NCBI GenBank assembly: GCA_029556545.1
Contig: JAKQEQ010000181.1
Coordinates: forward strand, 80,841-144,840
Reading direction: 5' to 3'
DNA: 64,000 nucleotides
From: Candidatus Hydrogenedentota bacterium
GTDB lineage: Bacteria > Hydrogenedentota > Hydrogenedentia > Hydrogenedentales > JAGMZX01
Part shown: positions 35,884 through 43,901 of the stretch, one piece after another
Numbering within the stretch: the first letter of the stretch is position 1
Layout of the letters: the number at the start of each line of letters is the position of its first letter
Made by a program: the position numbers and the translations under genes
Notes under the pieces: generated by a model
The model's input: only the letters and a program-made list of their open reading frames with translations
Database searches by the model: none
Told to the model about the DNA's origin: nothing

Positions 35884-36270
35884 ATGCGCGTCAGAATCGA
35901 CCCCGATACGCCGAAGATCGACCCGAAGCGGAACTACCGTATTTCGGAGGTCAGCGCATTGGTGCGCGTGCCGGTGCATGTGATCCGGTACTGGGAGAAA
36001 CTGATCCCGGAATTGGCGCCGCCCCGCAACGCAGCGAGAAAGCGCTGCTACAAGGCGAAGGAGATCGAGCGCATTCTTTTGGTGCGCCAATACATCCGCA
36101 GCGAAGGGCTCTCTCCCGAGGCCGCGCGCACGAAATTGGTGCAGGTTATCGAGGGCGGGCGGCCGCCGCAGTCGCGGCAGGAAGTGATCGAGCTTCTGGA
36201 TCAACTCGCGGAGGAAGTGCGCGCGGCGATTACCGTGCTCGACCGGGTGCGTCAATCGGACGCTACGTGA
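35884..36270 (+). CDS. MerR family transcriptional regulator
   Basis: A 128-residue regulator. The helix-turn-helix and wing are YRISEVSALVRVPVHVIRYWEKLIPELAPPRNAARKRCYKAKEIERILLVRQYI. A short coiled region follows (RQEVIELLDQLAEEVRAAITVLDRV). The long HxIRYWEK/RKRCY pattern resembles the MerR subgroup seen beside HU/ribosomal genes in many bacteria, with no effector-binding domain or metal-binding Cys cluster. GAGAGGGCGCG precedes the ATG. The gene overlaps the convergent beta-helix gene by 8 nt. Confidence 0.85.
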   Translation: MRVRIDPDTPKIDPKRNYRISEVSALVRVPVHVIRYWEKLIPELAPPRNAARKRCYKAKEIERILLVRQYIRSEGLSPEAARTKLVQVIEGGRPPQSRQEVIELLDQLAEEVRAAITVLDRVRQSDAT

Positions 36271-38647
36271 CGAGCCGCCGGCGCGTGGATGCCGCCAACA
36301 GCGCCAACAAGACACCGGCAAACACGAACGCGTCCGCGCTCAGAACCCTCACCCTGCCCTCTCCCACGGGGAGAGGGATCGCGCCGCAGCCCAGGAGGGA
36401 CATGCCCTTGTCCAGTCTGAAGGGCATGAAGTCGACCGGCCCGAACATCTTCGCGGCGATGGCCTCGTACGTGTAAAGGCCCCAGTCGTTATTCTCGGCG
36501 GGCACGGTGACATTGGTCAGGTTCACGACGAAATGGCCCACCACGCCGCGGAAACGGTTGTCGCCCGCGCCCGAGACGCCCCTCCGACCCAGCACGGGCA
36601 CGCGCGCTGGGGCGGCTTGCTTCCGATTCGGCAGGTTTACGAGGACGGCGTCCCCGCGAATCCCCTCGAAGGTCGTGCGCTCAATGCGCAACGCGCTTTC
36701 AAGGGTCTGTACGCCCGTGTGCACGCGCCGGATGCGGGAATCGAAGATCGAGCCCGGGGCGGCGCCGTCGCCACGCACGGACACGCCAATCGAGAAGAGG
36801 CTGTCGTTGCCGTCGATTGTGACACGCTCGACGCGGGCGGTAACGGACTGCATGCTGACGAGAATGCCGAGCGCCACCTGCAAGGGTGGGAAAGAGACGC
36901 GGCACTCGCGCAGGGTCGCGCCGTCGTCCATCTCGACGACGACGTGCCGCGGGTCCGAGGCGTCATAGTGGCGGATTTCGGTCTGGTCCGCGCCGCCGCC
37001 GGCAAGCGCTACGCCCGGGGGCAGTACGACGGCTTCCTCGTACAAGCCCGGGCTCACGTGAATGGCGCGGGTATTACCGAACGCGCGGGCGGTCGCGGTC
37101 GCCTTGGCAATCGTGAGGAACGGCGCGTCGGCGTTCCCCGGATTCTCGTCGCTGCCGTCCTTCGCCACGAAGAACTCGCGCTGCGGGTCTTCCGGGTCGG
37201 TCGGATCGGTATCCAAGGCGAATTCTTGCGCGTTGGTCAGGCCGTCCCCGTCGAGGTCTGTCTCGCCATCCGCCGGGTCGGCGGGATCGAACCCGAAGAA
37301 TTCCTCCCAGTCATCCTCCATTCCATCGCCATCGACATCGAAAAACTCAGCCGCGCCGATGTCGAAGGTGGGTCCGACGGGCCTCGGGAAACCGCGAAAA
37401 TCCGTGTCCACGCCGTCCACGTCCGTGCCCTGATCGATGAGCGGCGAATCAGGCAACGGACGGAAGTCGCCGTTGTCGGGGTCGCGATAACCGGGCCTTA
37501 CGTCGAGATTGCCCTCGCCGGGATAGCCTGCTTCAACATTTGAGTAAGACACGTTCGCGGGCTGTACGCCGAGGTTCAGGACGGATGCGGGCGCATTCCC
37601 CCAGAAGTCCGAATTCACGGCCAGAATGTTGCCGCCGTTGCTCACCACCGCCGCCGAATCCGTCTGGGCCGCGTTTTTCCAGACCGTACAGTGGTATAAC
37701 TCAACTTGGTGCAGCGTGAAGACCGCGCCGCCTGCGCGGGTCGCCCGGTTATCCCGGAAAATGGCGTTTTGCAGGCGCACGACGCCGCTCCAGTTCGCCA
37801 CCGCGCCACCGTCCGTCTGCGCGAGGTTGCCGGTAAAGAACACGCGGTTCATTTCCGCAGTGCCCTGAAAGTTTACCCAGAAAGCGCCGCCGTCGCGATT
37901 GAGGGCGCGGTTATTCTCGAAGCGGCAGTCTTCGAATGTGATTGTTCCTTCGTACAGCGTCACGGCGCCGCCCCCGAACGCGTTGTTGCCCTCGAAGACA
38001 CAGCCCAGGTATGTCGTGTCGCCCTCGTCGAAGACCGCGCCGCCGGTGCTGCTCGCCGCATTGTTGCGAAAGACGGCGTCGCGCAGGACGAGTTCTCCGC
38101 CGTCCAGATGGGCCACCGCACCGCCGAAGACCGCCTCGTTCGCCTCGAAGAGGCAATCGACCACGCGCATGGACGCGCTTTGAAGCAGCAAGCCGCCGCC
38201 GTAGCTGCCGGGCACGCCGCCCGCCGCCGCGCGCCCGCCGCGAATGGTGAAGCCGTCTATCAGGGCGTCATTGGCGCCCACTACGACGTGAACGGCCTGG
38301 TTGCCGAGGCGCGCGACCGCGCCGTCGATCACCGTCGGGCGCGCGGCGGGATCCCGCTGATCGCGGGCGGTTTCGTCGCCGGCGAATCCGCCGTAGAGCG
38401 TCACGCCTTCGCGGAGCGTGAGCGCGCCGTCCAAGGCATTGCGCCACTCGTCGTACAGACCCGCGGCAACCCAGACTTCGTCGCCGGGCGCCGCCGCGTC
38501 CACGGCGGCCTGAAGCGTCAGGAACGCACTGTCCCAGGCCGTGCCGTCTTCGTTCCCGGAGGTATTGGCGCGGTCCACGTAGACGACCGCGCCCCATGAG
38601 GGGGCGGCGCAGAAAAGGCTGACAAGCAGCACCCTGGATACGACCAT
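36263..38647 (-). CDS. Secreted right-handed beta-helix protein with C-terminal membrane anchor
   Basis: A 794-residue surface protein with a signal peptide (VVSRVLLVSLFCAAPSWGAVVYVD). The first half is a parallel beta-helix of the polymorphic-outer-membrane/pectate-lyase type, full of short turns such as FENNRALNRDGGAFWVN and FRDNRATRAGGAVFTLH. A calcium-binding EF-like stretch follows (DVDGDGMEDDWEEFFGFDPADPADGETDLDGDGLTNAQEF). Then a second, DUF1565-type beta-helix begins at FFVAKDGSDENPGNADAPFLTI. The end has a hydrophobic segment (AFVFAGVLLALLAAS) and RRR, resembling a sorting or anchor signal. Just before it, IPLPVGEGRVRVL is encoded by a family C palindrome. RBS AAGGAG, start ATG 38647. 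Confidence 0.83.
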   Translation of the reverse strand: MVVSRVLLVSLFCAAPSWGAVVYVDRANTSGNEDGTAWDSAFLTLQAAVDAAAPGDEVWVAAGLYDEWRNALDGALTLREGVTLYGGFAGDETARDQRDPAARPTVIDGAVARLGNQAVHVVVGANDALIDGFTIRGGRAAAGGVPGSYGGGLLLQSASMRVVDCLFEANEAVFGGAVAHLDGGELVLRDAVFRNNAASSTGGAVFDEGDTTYLGCVFEGNNAFGGGAVTLYEGTITFEDCRFENNRALNRDGGAFWVNFQGTAEMNRVFFTGNLAQTDGGAVANWSGVVRLQNAIFRDNRATRAGGAVFTLHQVELYHCTVWKNAAQTDSAAVVSNGGNILAVNSDFWGNAPASVLNLGVQPANVSYSNVEAGYPGEGNLDVRPGYRDPDNGDFRPLPDSPLIDQGTDVDGVDTDFRGFPRPVGPTFDIGAAEFFDVDGDGMEDDWEEFFGFDPADPADGETDLDGDGLTNAQEFALDTDPTDPEDPQREFFVAKDGSDENPGNADAPFLTIAKATATARAFGNTRAIHVSPGLYEEAVVLPPGVALAGGGADQTEIRHYDASDPRHVVVEMDDGATLRECRVSFPPLQVALGILVSMQSVTARVERVTIDGNDSLFSIGVSVRGDGAAPGSIFDSRIRRVHTGVQTLESALRIERTTFEGIRGDAVLVNLPNRKQAAPARVPVLGRRGVSGAGDNRFRGVVGHFVVNLTNVTVPAENNDWGLYTYEAIAAKMFGPVDFMPFRLDKGMSLLGCGAIPLPVGEGRVRVLSADAFVFAGVLLALLAASTRRRLVT
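36344..36377. repeat. Family C palindrome within the beta-helix gene
   Basis: ACCCTCACCCTG followed by CCCTCTCCC-AC-GGGGAGAGGG. It is read in frame on the minus strand as IPLPVGEGRVRVL. Confidence 0.85.
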
Positions 38648-38845
38648 GCGGAAATCTCCTTGTCTTCGCGGCGCGAGGTCCGCCGCGGCGGACACACAAG
38701 CGCCTATGACGATAACACAAAGTGCGCCTGCTTTAATCTCGGCGCGGGCGTCCCGGACGGAATTGCGCTCCCGCGTCTTAATCGGGCACTATGCCGCCAA
38801 CGTGGCGCGCGAAGCCGCAGTGGCGCGTCATTCGTGGAGGAGTCC

Positions 38846-39805
38846 ATGCCCGTGGCCCGTCTTGACGTCGTAGTGACCGCGTACAACCGCGCCGATTTCC
38901 TTGATCGCTGCCTGTCGTCGGTGCTGGCCTCGGCGAGCGACACGATCGACGTGCGGGTCATCGTGATGGACAACGGATCGACCGACGGCACGGCGGAGAC
39001 GGCGGCGGCCTTCGGGGAGCGGATTCGCGTATTGCGCACGTCGGACAACCGCCCCATCGTCGAGGTCCTCAACCGCGGCCTGGATGCCGCAATCGAAGAC
39101 CGGCCCGACTGCATATTGGTGATGAATGACGACACGGAATTCGCGCCGGGCGCCATCGAGCGGCTCATGAGCGCCGCCGAGGCGCACCCGAACAGCGTCA
39201 TGACGCCGCTGCAACTGAATTATCGCGAACCGGGCAGGATCGATGACAACGCCTACCGACACGTCGCCGCGGTGCGCGATTTGATCGAGGACGCGGTCGT
39301 GGGCCGCCCGCTGCGGCAGACGTATCCGTTGCCGACGATCATCGGGGCGGCCATGTTCGCGCGGCGAGAGGTATGGGAGGCCGTCGGCGGGTTCGACCCC
39401 TTGTTCTGGTTTTACGGCGTGGACGACGATGTGTGCGCGCGGGCGCGGTGGATCGGGTACGAGGTGCTGTTGGTCCCTCAGGCGCATCTTTTTCACGCGC
39501 ACGGCAAGCTCGACGTCCCGCCGGCTTCGCCGGACCCCGCCGCCGTCTTGCGCAAGTGGCGCAACGAAACGCAGGCGCGGTATCTCTTTGTGCTGAAAGA
39601 CCCGAATCACCGATTCGCGGTCAATGTGGCACGCGCCCTCGGCGCCATACTGAAGACCAGCGTGGCCTGCCTCTTCGCAGCGTGGCCCCGGGGCGCGTGG
39701 GAGGCTCTGACCATCGGCGGGCATTGCCTCGCGCGACTGCGGCGTATCGCCCGGACGCGTAAGTTGCATTTCGATCCGGCCCGCCGTCGCAAGCCGGGCG
39801 CATGA
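38846..39805 (+). CDS. Family 2 glycosyltransferase
   Basis: A 319-residue GT-A fold enzyme: LDVVVTAYNRADFLDRCLSSVLAS at the nucleotide-sugar end, VRVIVMDNGSTDGTAET, the metal-binding DxD-like DCILVMNDDTEFAPGA, and the acceptor region GAAMFARREVWEAVGGFDPLFWFYGVDDDVCARARWIGYEVLLVP. It adds a sugar, probably in polysaccharide or glycolipid synthesis. No transmembrane segment is obvious, though LGAILKTSVACLFAAWP is hydrophobic. GGAGGAG directly precedes ATG 38846; upstream in-frame sequence to 38660 is not credible. Two group-4 glycosyltransferases lie on the opposite strand at 42690-45019. Confidence 0.88.
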   Translation: MPVARLDVVVTAYNRADFLDRCLSSVLASASDTIDVRVIVMDNGSTDGTAETAAAFGERIRVLRTSDNRPIVEVLNRGLDAAIEDRPDCILVMNDDTEFAPGAIERLMSAAEAHPNSVMTPLQLNYREPGRIDDNAYRHVAAVRDLIEDAVVGRPLRQTYPLPTIIGAAMFARREVWEAVGGFDPLFWFYGVDDDVCARARWIGYEVLLVPQAHLFHAHGKLDVPPASPDPAAVLRKWRNETQARYLFVLKDPNHRFAVNVARALGAILKTSVACLFAAWPRGAWEALTIGGHCLARLRRIARTRKLHFDPARRRKPGA

Positions 39806-39922
39806 GGGGCGCGCCGGCGCGGCACCTTGACGAAGGCTGCGGAAAACCTGTATGAAGTCCGGCGGGCACGGGGGGAAAGCGCAAGGTATTGCCTTGTCGG
39901 ATCGCAAGAGGATGCGTGCAGT

Positions 39923-40381
39923 ATGAACAAGACGACGGTGGTAGGCGCGGCGCTGGTCTCGTGTATTTTGACGGGGGCGCTGGTCGGCGTTGGCGGCTAC
40001 ACGTTCATCTATGCGAAGGGCGCTTCGTACATGACGAACGACCCCGCGGCCTGCGCCAACTGCCACATCATGCGCGATCACTACGACGCATGGCTCAAGT
40101 CGAGCCATCACGCGGTGGCGGTCTGCAACGACTGTCACACGCCGCACGATTTCTTCGGGAAGTATTACACCAAGGCGCGCAACGGGTATCATCACTCGTG
40201 GGCGTTCACAACGGGCTGGTTCCATGAGCCGATCCAGATAACGCCGGTAAACCGGGAGATTACGGAAGCGGCGTGTCGCTACTGTCACCAGGATATCGTT
40301 GACGCGATGGATTCGGATTTCGCGCACGCGGGCGCGCTGTCGTGCATCTCGTGCCATCGTTATGTCGGACATATGAAGTAG
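39923..40381 (+). CDS. nrfH: Cytochrome c nitrite reductase small subunit NrfH
   Basis: A 152-residue tetraheme membrane cytochrome of the NapC/NrfH family. One N-terminal span (VVGAALVSCILTGALVGVGGYTFIY) is followed by four heme sites: CANCH (from C44), CNDCH, CRYCH and CISCH. YMTNDPAACANCHIM with its Met matches the NrfH first-heme environment. It takes electrons from quinol and passes them to NrfA, encoded 20 nt downstream. ATG 39923 is preceded by AAGAGGA at slightly long spacing. Confidence 0.92.
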   Translation: MNKTTVVGAALVSCILTGALVGVGGYTFIYAKGASYMTNDPAACANCHIMRDHYDAWLKSSHHAVAVCNDCHTPHDFFGKYYTKARNGYHHSWAFTTGWFHEPIQITPVNREITEAACRYCHQDIVDAMDSDFAHAGALSCISCHRYVGHMK

Positions 40382-40401
40382 CCGGAAAAAGGAGTGCAGT
40401 C

Positions 40402-41841
40402 GTGAGGGAGTCGAAAAACGCAGCGAGAAACGGCGACGGCGGGCAGCGGCGATTGCTGCGGCTGCTTGCGGTCGCCATTGTGGTAACCGGCCTGATCGCG
40501 TTCGCGGTGACGGCGTTGCTCGTGAACATCTTCGAGCGGAAGCAGGAGGCGCGCAACCCGTTCTTTCGCGTGGTCGCATTGACGGACGACACGGAGGACC
40601 CGGTGGTCTGGGGCAAGAATTTTCCGCAGCAGTTCGACATGTACAGCCGCACGGTGGACATGGTGCGGACGCGCTACGGCGGCAGCGAGGCGCTGCCGCG
40701 CACGCCTACGGACGCCGACCCGCGTTCCGTAGTGGCGCAGTCCAAGATCGAGGAGGACCCGCGGCTGAAGCGGATGTGGGCGGGGTATGCCTTCGCCATC
40801 GACTTCCGGGAGGAACGGGGCCATGCTTACATGTTGGAGGACCAGACCTTCACGCAGCGTCACCAGAAGCCGCAGCCGGGCACATGCCTGCACTGCCACG
40901 CCTCGGTGTACACGGCCTATAAGCGGTTGGGCAACGGCGACATCGTGCGCGGCTTCGAGAAGATCAATCCGATGCCCTACGCCGAGGCGCGCGCGCTGGT
41001 CGAGCACCCGGTGACGTGCATCGACTGCCACGATCCGGACACGATGCAACTGCGCGTGACACGACCCGCCTTCATGGAGGGTATGCGCGCGTGGAAGGCG
41101 TCGCAGGGTATTCCCGACTACGACGTCAACAGGATGGCCACGCGCCAGGAGATGCGCGCGTTTGTCTGCGGCCAGTGCCACGTCGAGTACTATTTCAAGG
41201 GCGACGAGAAGCGTCTCACCTATCCGTGGTTCAACGGGTTGCTGGCCGACGCGGCGCTCGCATATTACGACGAAGTGGGATTCGCGGACTGGACGCACGC
41301 CGAGACGGGCGCGCCCATGCTCAAGGCGCAGCATCCCGAGTTCGAGACGTGGAACCAGGGCATTCATGCGCGTTCGGGCGTTGCGTGCGCGGATTGCCAT
41401 ATGCCCTATATCCGCGTCGGCGCGATGAAGATCAGCGATCATCACGTGCGCAGCCCGCTCCTCAACATCAGCAACGCGTGTCAGACCTGCCACAAGCTGC
41501 CGGAGGAGGAATTGCGCGAGCGCGCGGAGAATATCCAGTCGAAGACCTTCGAGATGCGGAATATGGCGATGGACGCCCTGATGGCGTTTATCGACGCCAT
41601 CAAGGAAGCGCAGGAGGCGGGCGTGCCGGAGGAGAATCTGGTCGAGGCGCGCGACTATCAGCGGAGGGCTACTTTCCTCATCGACTTCGTCGAGGCCGAG
41701 AACTCGACCGGCTTCCATGCGCCGCAGGAGGCCGCCCGGATCCTCTTCAAGGCGATGGACCACCTGCGGCACGGGCACATCGCGCTGAGCGCGCCGCCCG
41801 CGCCGACGATCGTGAGTTCGGCGGTCCACGAGACGCCGTGA
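40402..41841 (+). CDS. nrfA: Ammonia-forming cytochrome c nitrite reductase NrfA (all-CxxCH type)
   Basis: A 479-residue pentaheme enzyme that reduces nitrite to ammonium in the periplasm with six electrons. An N-terminal span (LLAVAIVVTGLIAFAVTALLV) anchors it. Heme sites: CLHCH (C162), CIDCH (C206), CGQCH (C256), CADCH (C329) and CQTCH (C360). The catalytic-pocket region YFKGDEKRLTYPW and calcium-site region LKAQHPEFETWNQGIHARSGVACADCHMPY are conserved. The first, catalytic heme has CLHCH instead of the classical CxxCK with lysine ligand, a variant known in some NrfA lineages. GTG 40402 is the start: AAGGAG lies upstream. Confidence 0.9.
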   Translation: MRESKNAARNGDGGQRRLLRLLAVAIVVTGLIAFAVTALLVNIFERKQEARNPFFRVVALTDDTEDPVVWGKNFPQQFDMYSRTVDMVRTRYGGSEALPRTPTDADPRSVVAQSKIEEDPRLKRMWAGYAFAIDFREERGHAYMLEDQTFTQRHQKPQPGTCLHCHASVYTAYKRLGNGDIVRGFEKINPMPYAEARALVEHPVTCIDCHDPDTMQLRVTRPAFMEGMRAWKASQGIPDYDVNRMATRQEMRAFVCGQCHVEYYFKGDEKRLTYPWFNGLLADAALAYYDEVGFADWTHAETGAPMLKAQHPEFETWNQGIHARSGVACADCHMPYIRVGAMKISDHHVRSPLLNISNACQTCHKLPEEELRERAENIQSKTFEMRNMAMDALMAFIDAIKEAQEAGVPEENLVEARDYQRRATFLIDFVEAENSTGFHAPQEAARILFKAMDHLRHGHIALSAPPAPTIVSSAVHETP

Positions 41842-41844
41842 GCC

Positions 41845-42678
41845 ATGGCCGCGTTTTCCTCGATCGCTCCCTTTTATGACGCGCTCGCCGACAAGGCGGG
41901 GCGGCTCGAACGGGAAGGGCCGGTCTTGCGGCGCGTGCTCGACGCGGCGGCCGGGCGGCGGGTCCTGGACCTTGCCTGCGGCACGGGGCTGCATGCGCTT
42001 TTCCTCGCTGAGGCGGGGGCGGCGGTCACGGCGATCGATGTGAGCGCGGCCATGATCGATTACGCTTGCCGCGTGCGGCCACACCCGAAGATAACGTATC
42101 GCGTGCGCGATATGCGCGATGCCGAGGGCGGCCCTTACGACCTCGCGTTGTGTCTCGGAAACTCGCTATCCCTTCTGGCCGACGAAGACCACCTAAAGGC
42201 GGTATTCGCTCGATTGCGCCTGGTGCTCGCACCGGGCGGTCTGTTCCTCGCGCACGTGCTGAACTACGCCGCCGCGGTCGCGCAGGAGGCGCGACATCGC
42301 GTAGAGCGCGCTGTCGTCGAGGACATGCCGGTCGTCGCTGTGAAGAACCTGGTTCCTGACGGCGCGCACACGTTTCTGAGCCTGAGTTTCTTTTTCGAGA
42401 CGCGTGAGGAAGCGGAGGAAGACCTTCGGTCGGGCACCCTCTCCCCGAGGGAGAGGGTTGGGGTGAGGGTTGAAGACGACGGGCGGGACGCCCGTGCCCC
42501 GTGGACGGGGATTGCCGAGACGGCCGTGCTGCGTAACTGGAGCGTCGAAGACCTCACGCGCGCGGCGCGGCGATACGGTCTTGTTGCCCGCGATATTTTC
42601 GGCGCGTTTGATGGCCGTTCTTACGAACCGGAGACTTCGCCGGACCTCTTGGTATTGTTCGCCGCCGAGACGCGGTGA
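41845..42678 (+). CDS. SAM-dependent class I methyltransferase with in-frame repeat insert
   Basis: A 277-residue methyltransferase. SAM-binding motifs: VLDLACGTGLHALFLAEAGAAVTAIDVSAAMI, then YDLALCLGNSLSLL and LVLAPGGLFLAHVLN. The substrate is unknown. It starts 3 nt after the nrfA stop codon, so it is probably co-transcribed. Between SFFFETREEAEEDL and GIAETAVLRNW an insert of about 25 residues (GTLSPRERVGVRV, then EDDGRDARAPW) is encoded by two adjacent palindromic elements. It would sit in a loop between beta strands of the C-terminal sheet. No frameshift results. Confidence 0.85.
   Translation: MAAFSSIAPFYDALADKAGRLEREGPVLRRVLDAAAGRRVLDLACGTGLHALFLAEAGAAVTAIDVSAAMIDYACRVRPHPKITYRVRDMRDAEGGPYDLALCLGNSLSLLADEDHLKAVFARLRLVLAPGGLFLAHVLNYAAAVAQEARHRVERAVVEDMPVVAVKNLVPDGAHTFLSLSFFFETREEAEEDLRSGTLSPRERVGVRVEDDGRDARAPWTGIAETAVLRNWSVEDLTRAARRYGLVARDIFGAFDGRSYEPETSPDLLVLFAAETR
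42436..42495. repeat. Family C and family A palindromes inserted side by side in the methyltransferase gene
   Basis: Family C (CCCTCTCCCCGAGGGAGAGG with a GGTGAGGG tail, 42436-42470) is followed by a family A core (ACGGGCGGGACGCCCGT, 42479-42495). Both are read through in frame. Confidence 0.88.
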
Positions 42679-42689
42679 ACCACGTCGCT

Positions 42690-43901
42690 CTACGCGATCG
42701 CTCTTTCATAGGCGGCCACCGTTTCTTGGGCCGCTCTTTCCCAGGAGAACAGCGCGGCGCGGGCGAGTCCTTTCTCGCGAAGCGTGTCGCGCAGCACGGC
42801 ATCCGCCGCGATTTGGCGCATGGCGTCGGCGAGGGCACCGACGTCGTCCGGCGTGACTGTGATCGCCGCGTCACCGACTATCTCCGGCAGACTCGACGTG
42901 CTCGAAGTGATCACGGGCGCGCCGCACGCCATCGCTTCGAGGGGCGGCCACCCGAACCCTTCGAAAAGACTCGGCCAGACGAAGGCCGTGGCGGTGCTCA
43001 ACAGCGCGGGCAGGTGTTCGTCCGCGACGTAGCCGGGAAGACGGACGCGCTCGCGGTGCGGCGACCGCGCCGCGGCGTCGCTCACCGGTCCCGTTTTCCA
43101 GCCTTCGCGCCCGGCGATGACGAGGTCGCAGTCGGTGTCCTTGGCGATGGCGGACCAAGCCTCGATGATGCGCGGCACGTTCTTGCGCGGTTCGAGGGTG
43201 CCGACGTAGAGGAAGAATCGTTCGGGAAGCCCGTAGGTCGTCCGCGCGATGGCGCGGGCCTCTTCCGATGCGGGTCGGAACACCCGCGACAGCCCGTTAT
43301 GCACCACGTCGATGCGGTCCGCGGGTAATCCCAGCCACTGCTGTAGTTCATCCGCAGTATGCTGGGACACGGCGATCACGCGCCGGGCGCGCCGCGCGGC
43401 ATACGGCGCCGCCGCCCGGTAGTACCAGGCGCGGCTTACGGAAAACCACTCGGGATGGTGCAGGAAGCTCAGGTCGTGCATGGTAAGCACGGCGTTGCGC
43501 GGCATGGGCAGCGCGCCGACGTTCGCGGTGAAGTGCACCAGGTCCGCGCGGTAACGACGCGCCAGACGCGGCAGGGTCACGTGCATGGCGTAGACCTTGA
43601 GAAACCGGGGACTGGCACAAGCGGGTCTTCGAGACGTGCCTGTCCCCGATCCCCAGGAGGAGACCTTCGATCGGTCGGGTGGCTCGGTCAGGAGACCGGC
43701 CGCAACAAGGGTGTTGGGGACAGGCACGTCTCCCCCGCGAAGCGCGGGGTCGCTTGTGCCAGTCCCCGGTGCAGTGCCCGGTCCGACGACATGCAGTTCC
43801 AAATCCGCATCGAGCGCGGCGAGCGCGGGGATCAGTTCCTCGACGTAGCGGCCCGTGCCGCTGCGATTGCCCGCCTGGAGTGCATCGATGACTACGCGCA
43901 T
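42690..43901 (-). CDS. Group-4 (GT-B) glycosyltransferase with in-frame inverted-repeat insert
   Basis: A 403-residue GT4 enzyme: MRVVIDALQAGNRSGTGRYVEELIPAL at the N-terminus; VLTMHDLSFLHHPEWFS; VIAVSQHTADEL; and donor-binding blocks FFLYVGTLEPRKNVPRIIEAW, RVRLPGYVADEHLPALLSTATAFVWPSLFEGFGWPPLEAMACGAPVITS. It probably adds mannose or a related sugar to a surface glycan. Between ADLELHVVG and VTLPRLARRYRADLVHF lies an insert of about 55-60 residues (GTAPGTGTSDPALRGG ... SGTGTSRRPACASPRFLK) encoded by a nested inverted repeat (43604-43770). ATG 43901 overlaps the upstream glycosyltransferase by 10 nt. Confidence 0.88.
   Translation of the reverse strand: MRVVIDALQAGNRSGTGRYVEELIPALAALDADLELHVVGPGTAPGTGTSDPALRGGDVPVPNTLVAAGLLTEPPDRSKVSSWGSGTGTSRRPACASPRFLKVYAMHVTLPRLARRYRADLVHFTANVGALPMPRNAVLTMHDLSFLHHPEWFSVSRAWYYRAAAPYAARRARRVIAVSQHTADELQQWLGLPADRIDVVHNGLSRVFRPASEEARAIARTTYGLPERFFLYVGTLEPRKNVPRIIEAWSAIAKDTDCDLVIAGREGWKTGPVSDAAARSPHRERVRLPGYVADEHLPALLSTATAFVWPSLFEGFGWPPLEAMACGAPVITSSTSSLPEIVGDAAITVTPDDVGALADAMRQIAADAVLRDTLREKGLARAALFSWERAAQETVAAYERAIA
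43604..43770. repeat. Nested inverted-repeat element inside a glycosyltransferase gene
   Basis: The outer arms ACCGGGGACTGGCACAAGCG (43604-43623) and its exact complement (43751-43770) are 20 bp each. The inner arms GAGACGTGCCTGTCCCC (43631-43647) and its complement (43716-43732) are 17 bp each. The core includes GGAGACCTTCGATCGG and CAGGAGACCGGCC, also found at 62769-62855. Confidence 0.92.

Noticed and set aside
39635-40579. Long minus-strand frames over nrfH and the glycosyltransferase
   Set aside because: They are antisense to genes with heme motifs and glycosyltransferase motifs and have no family signatures.
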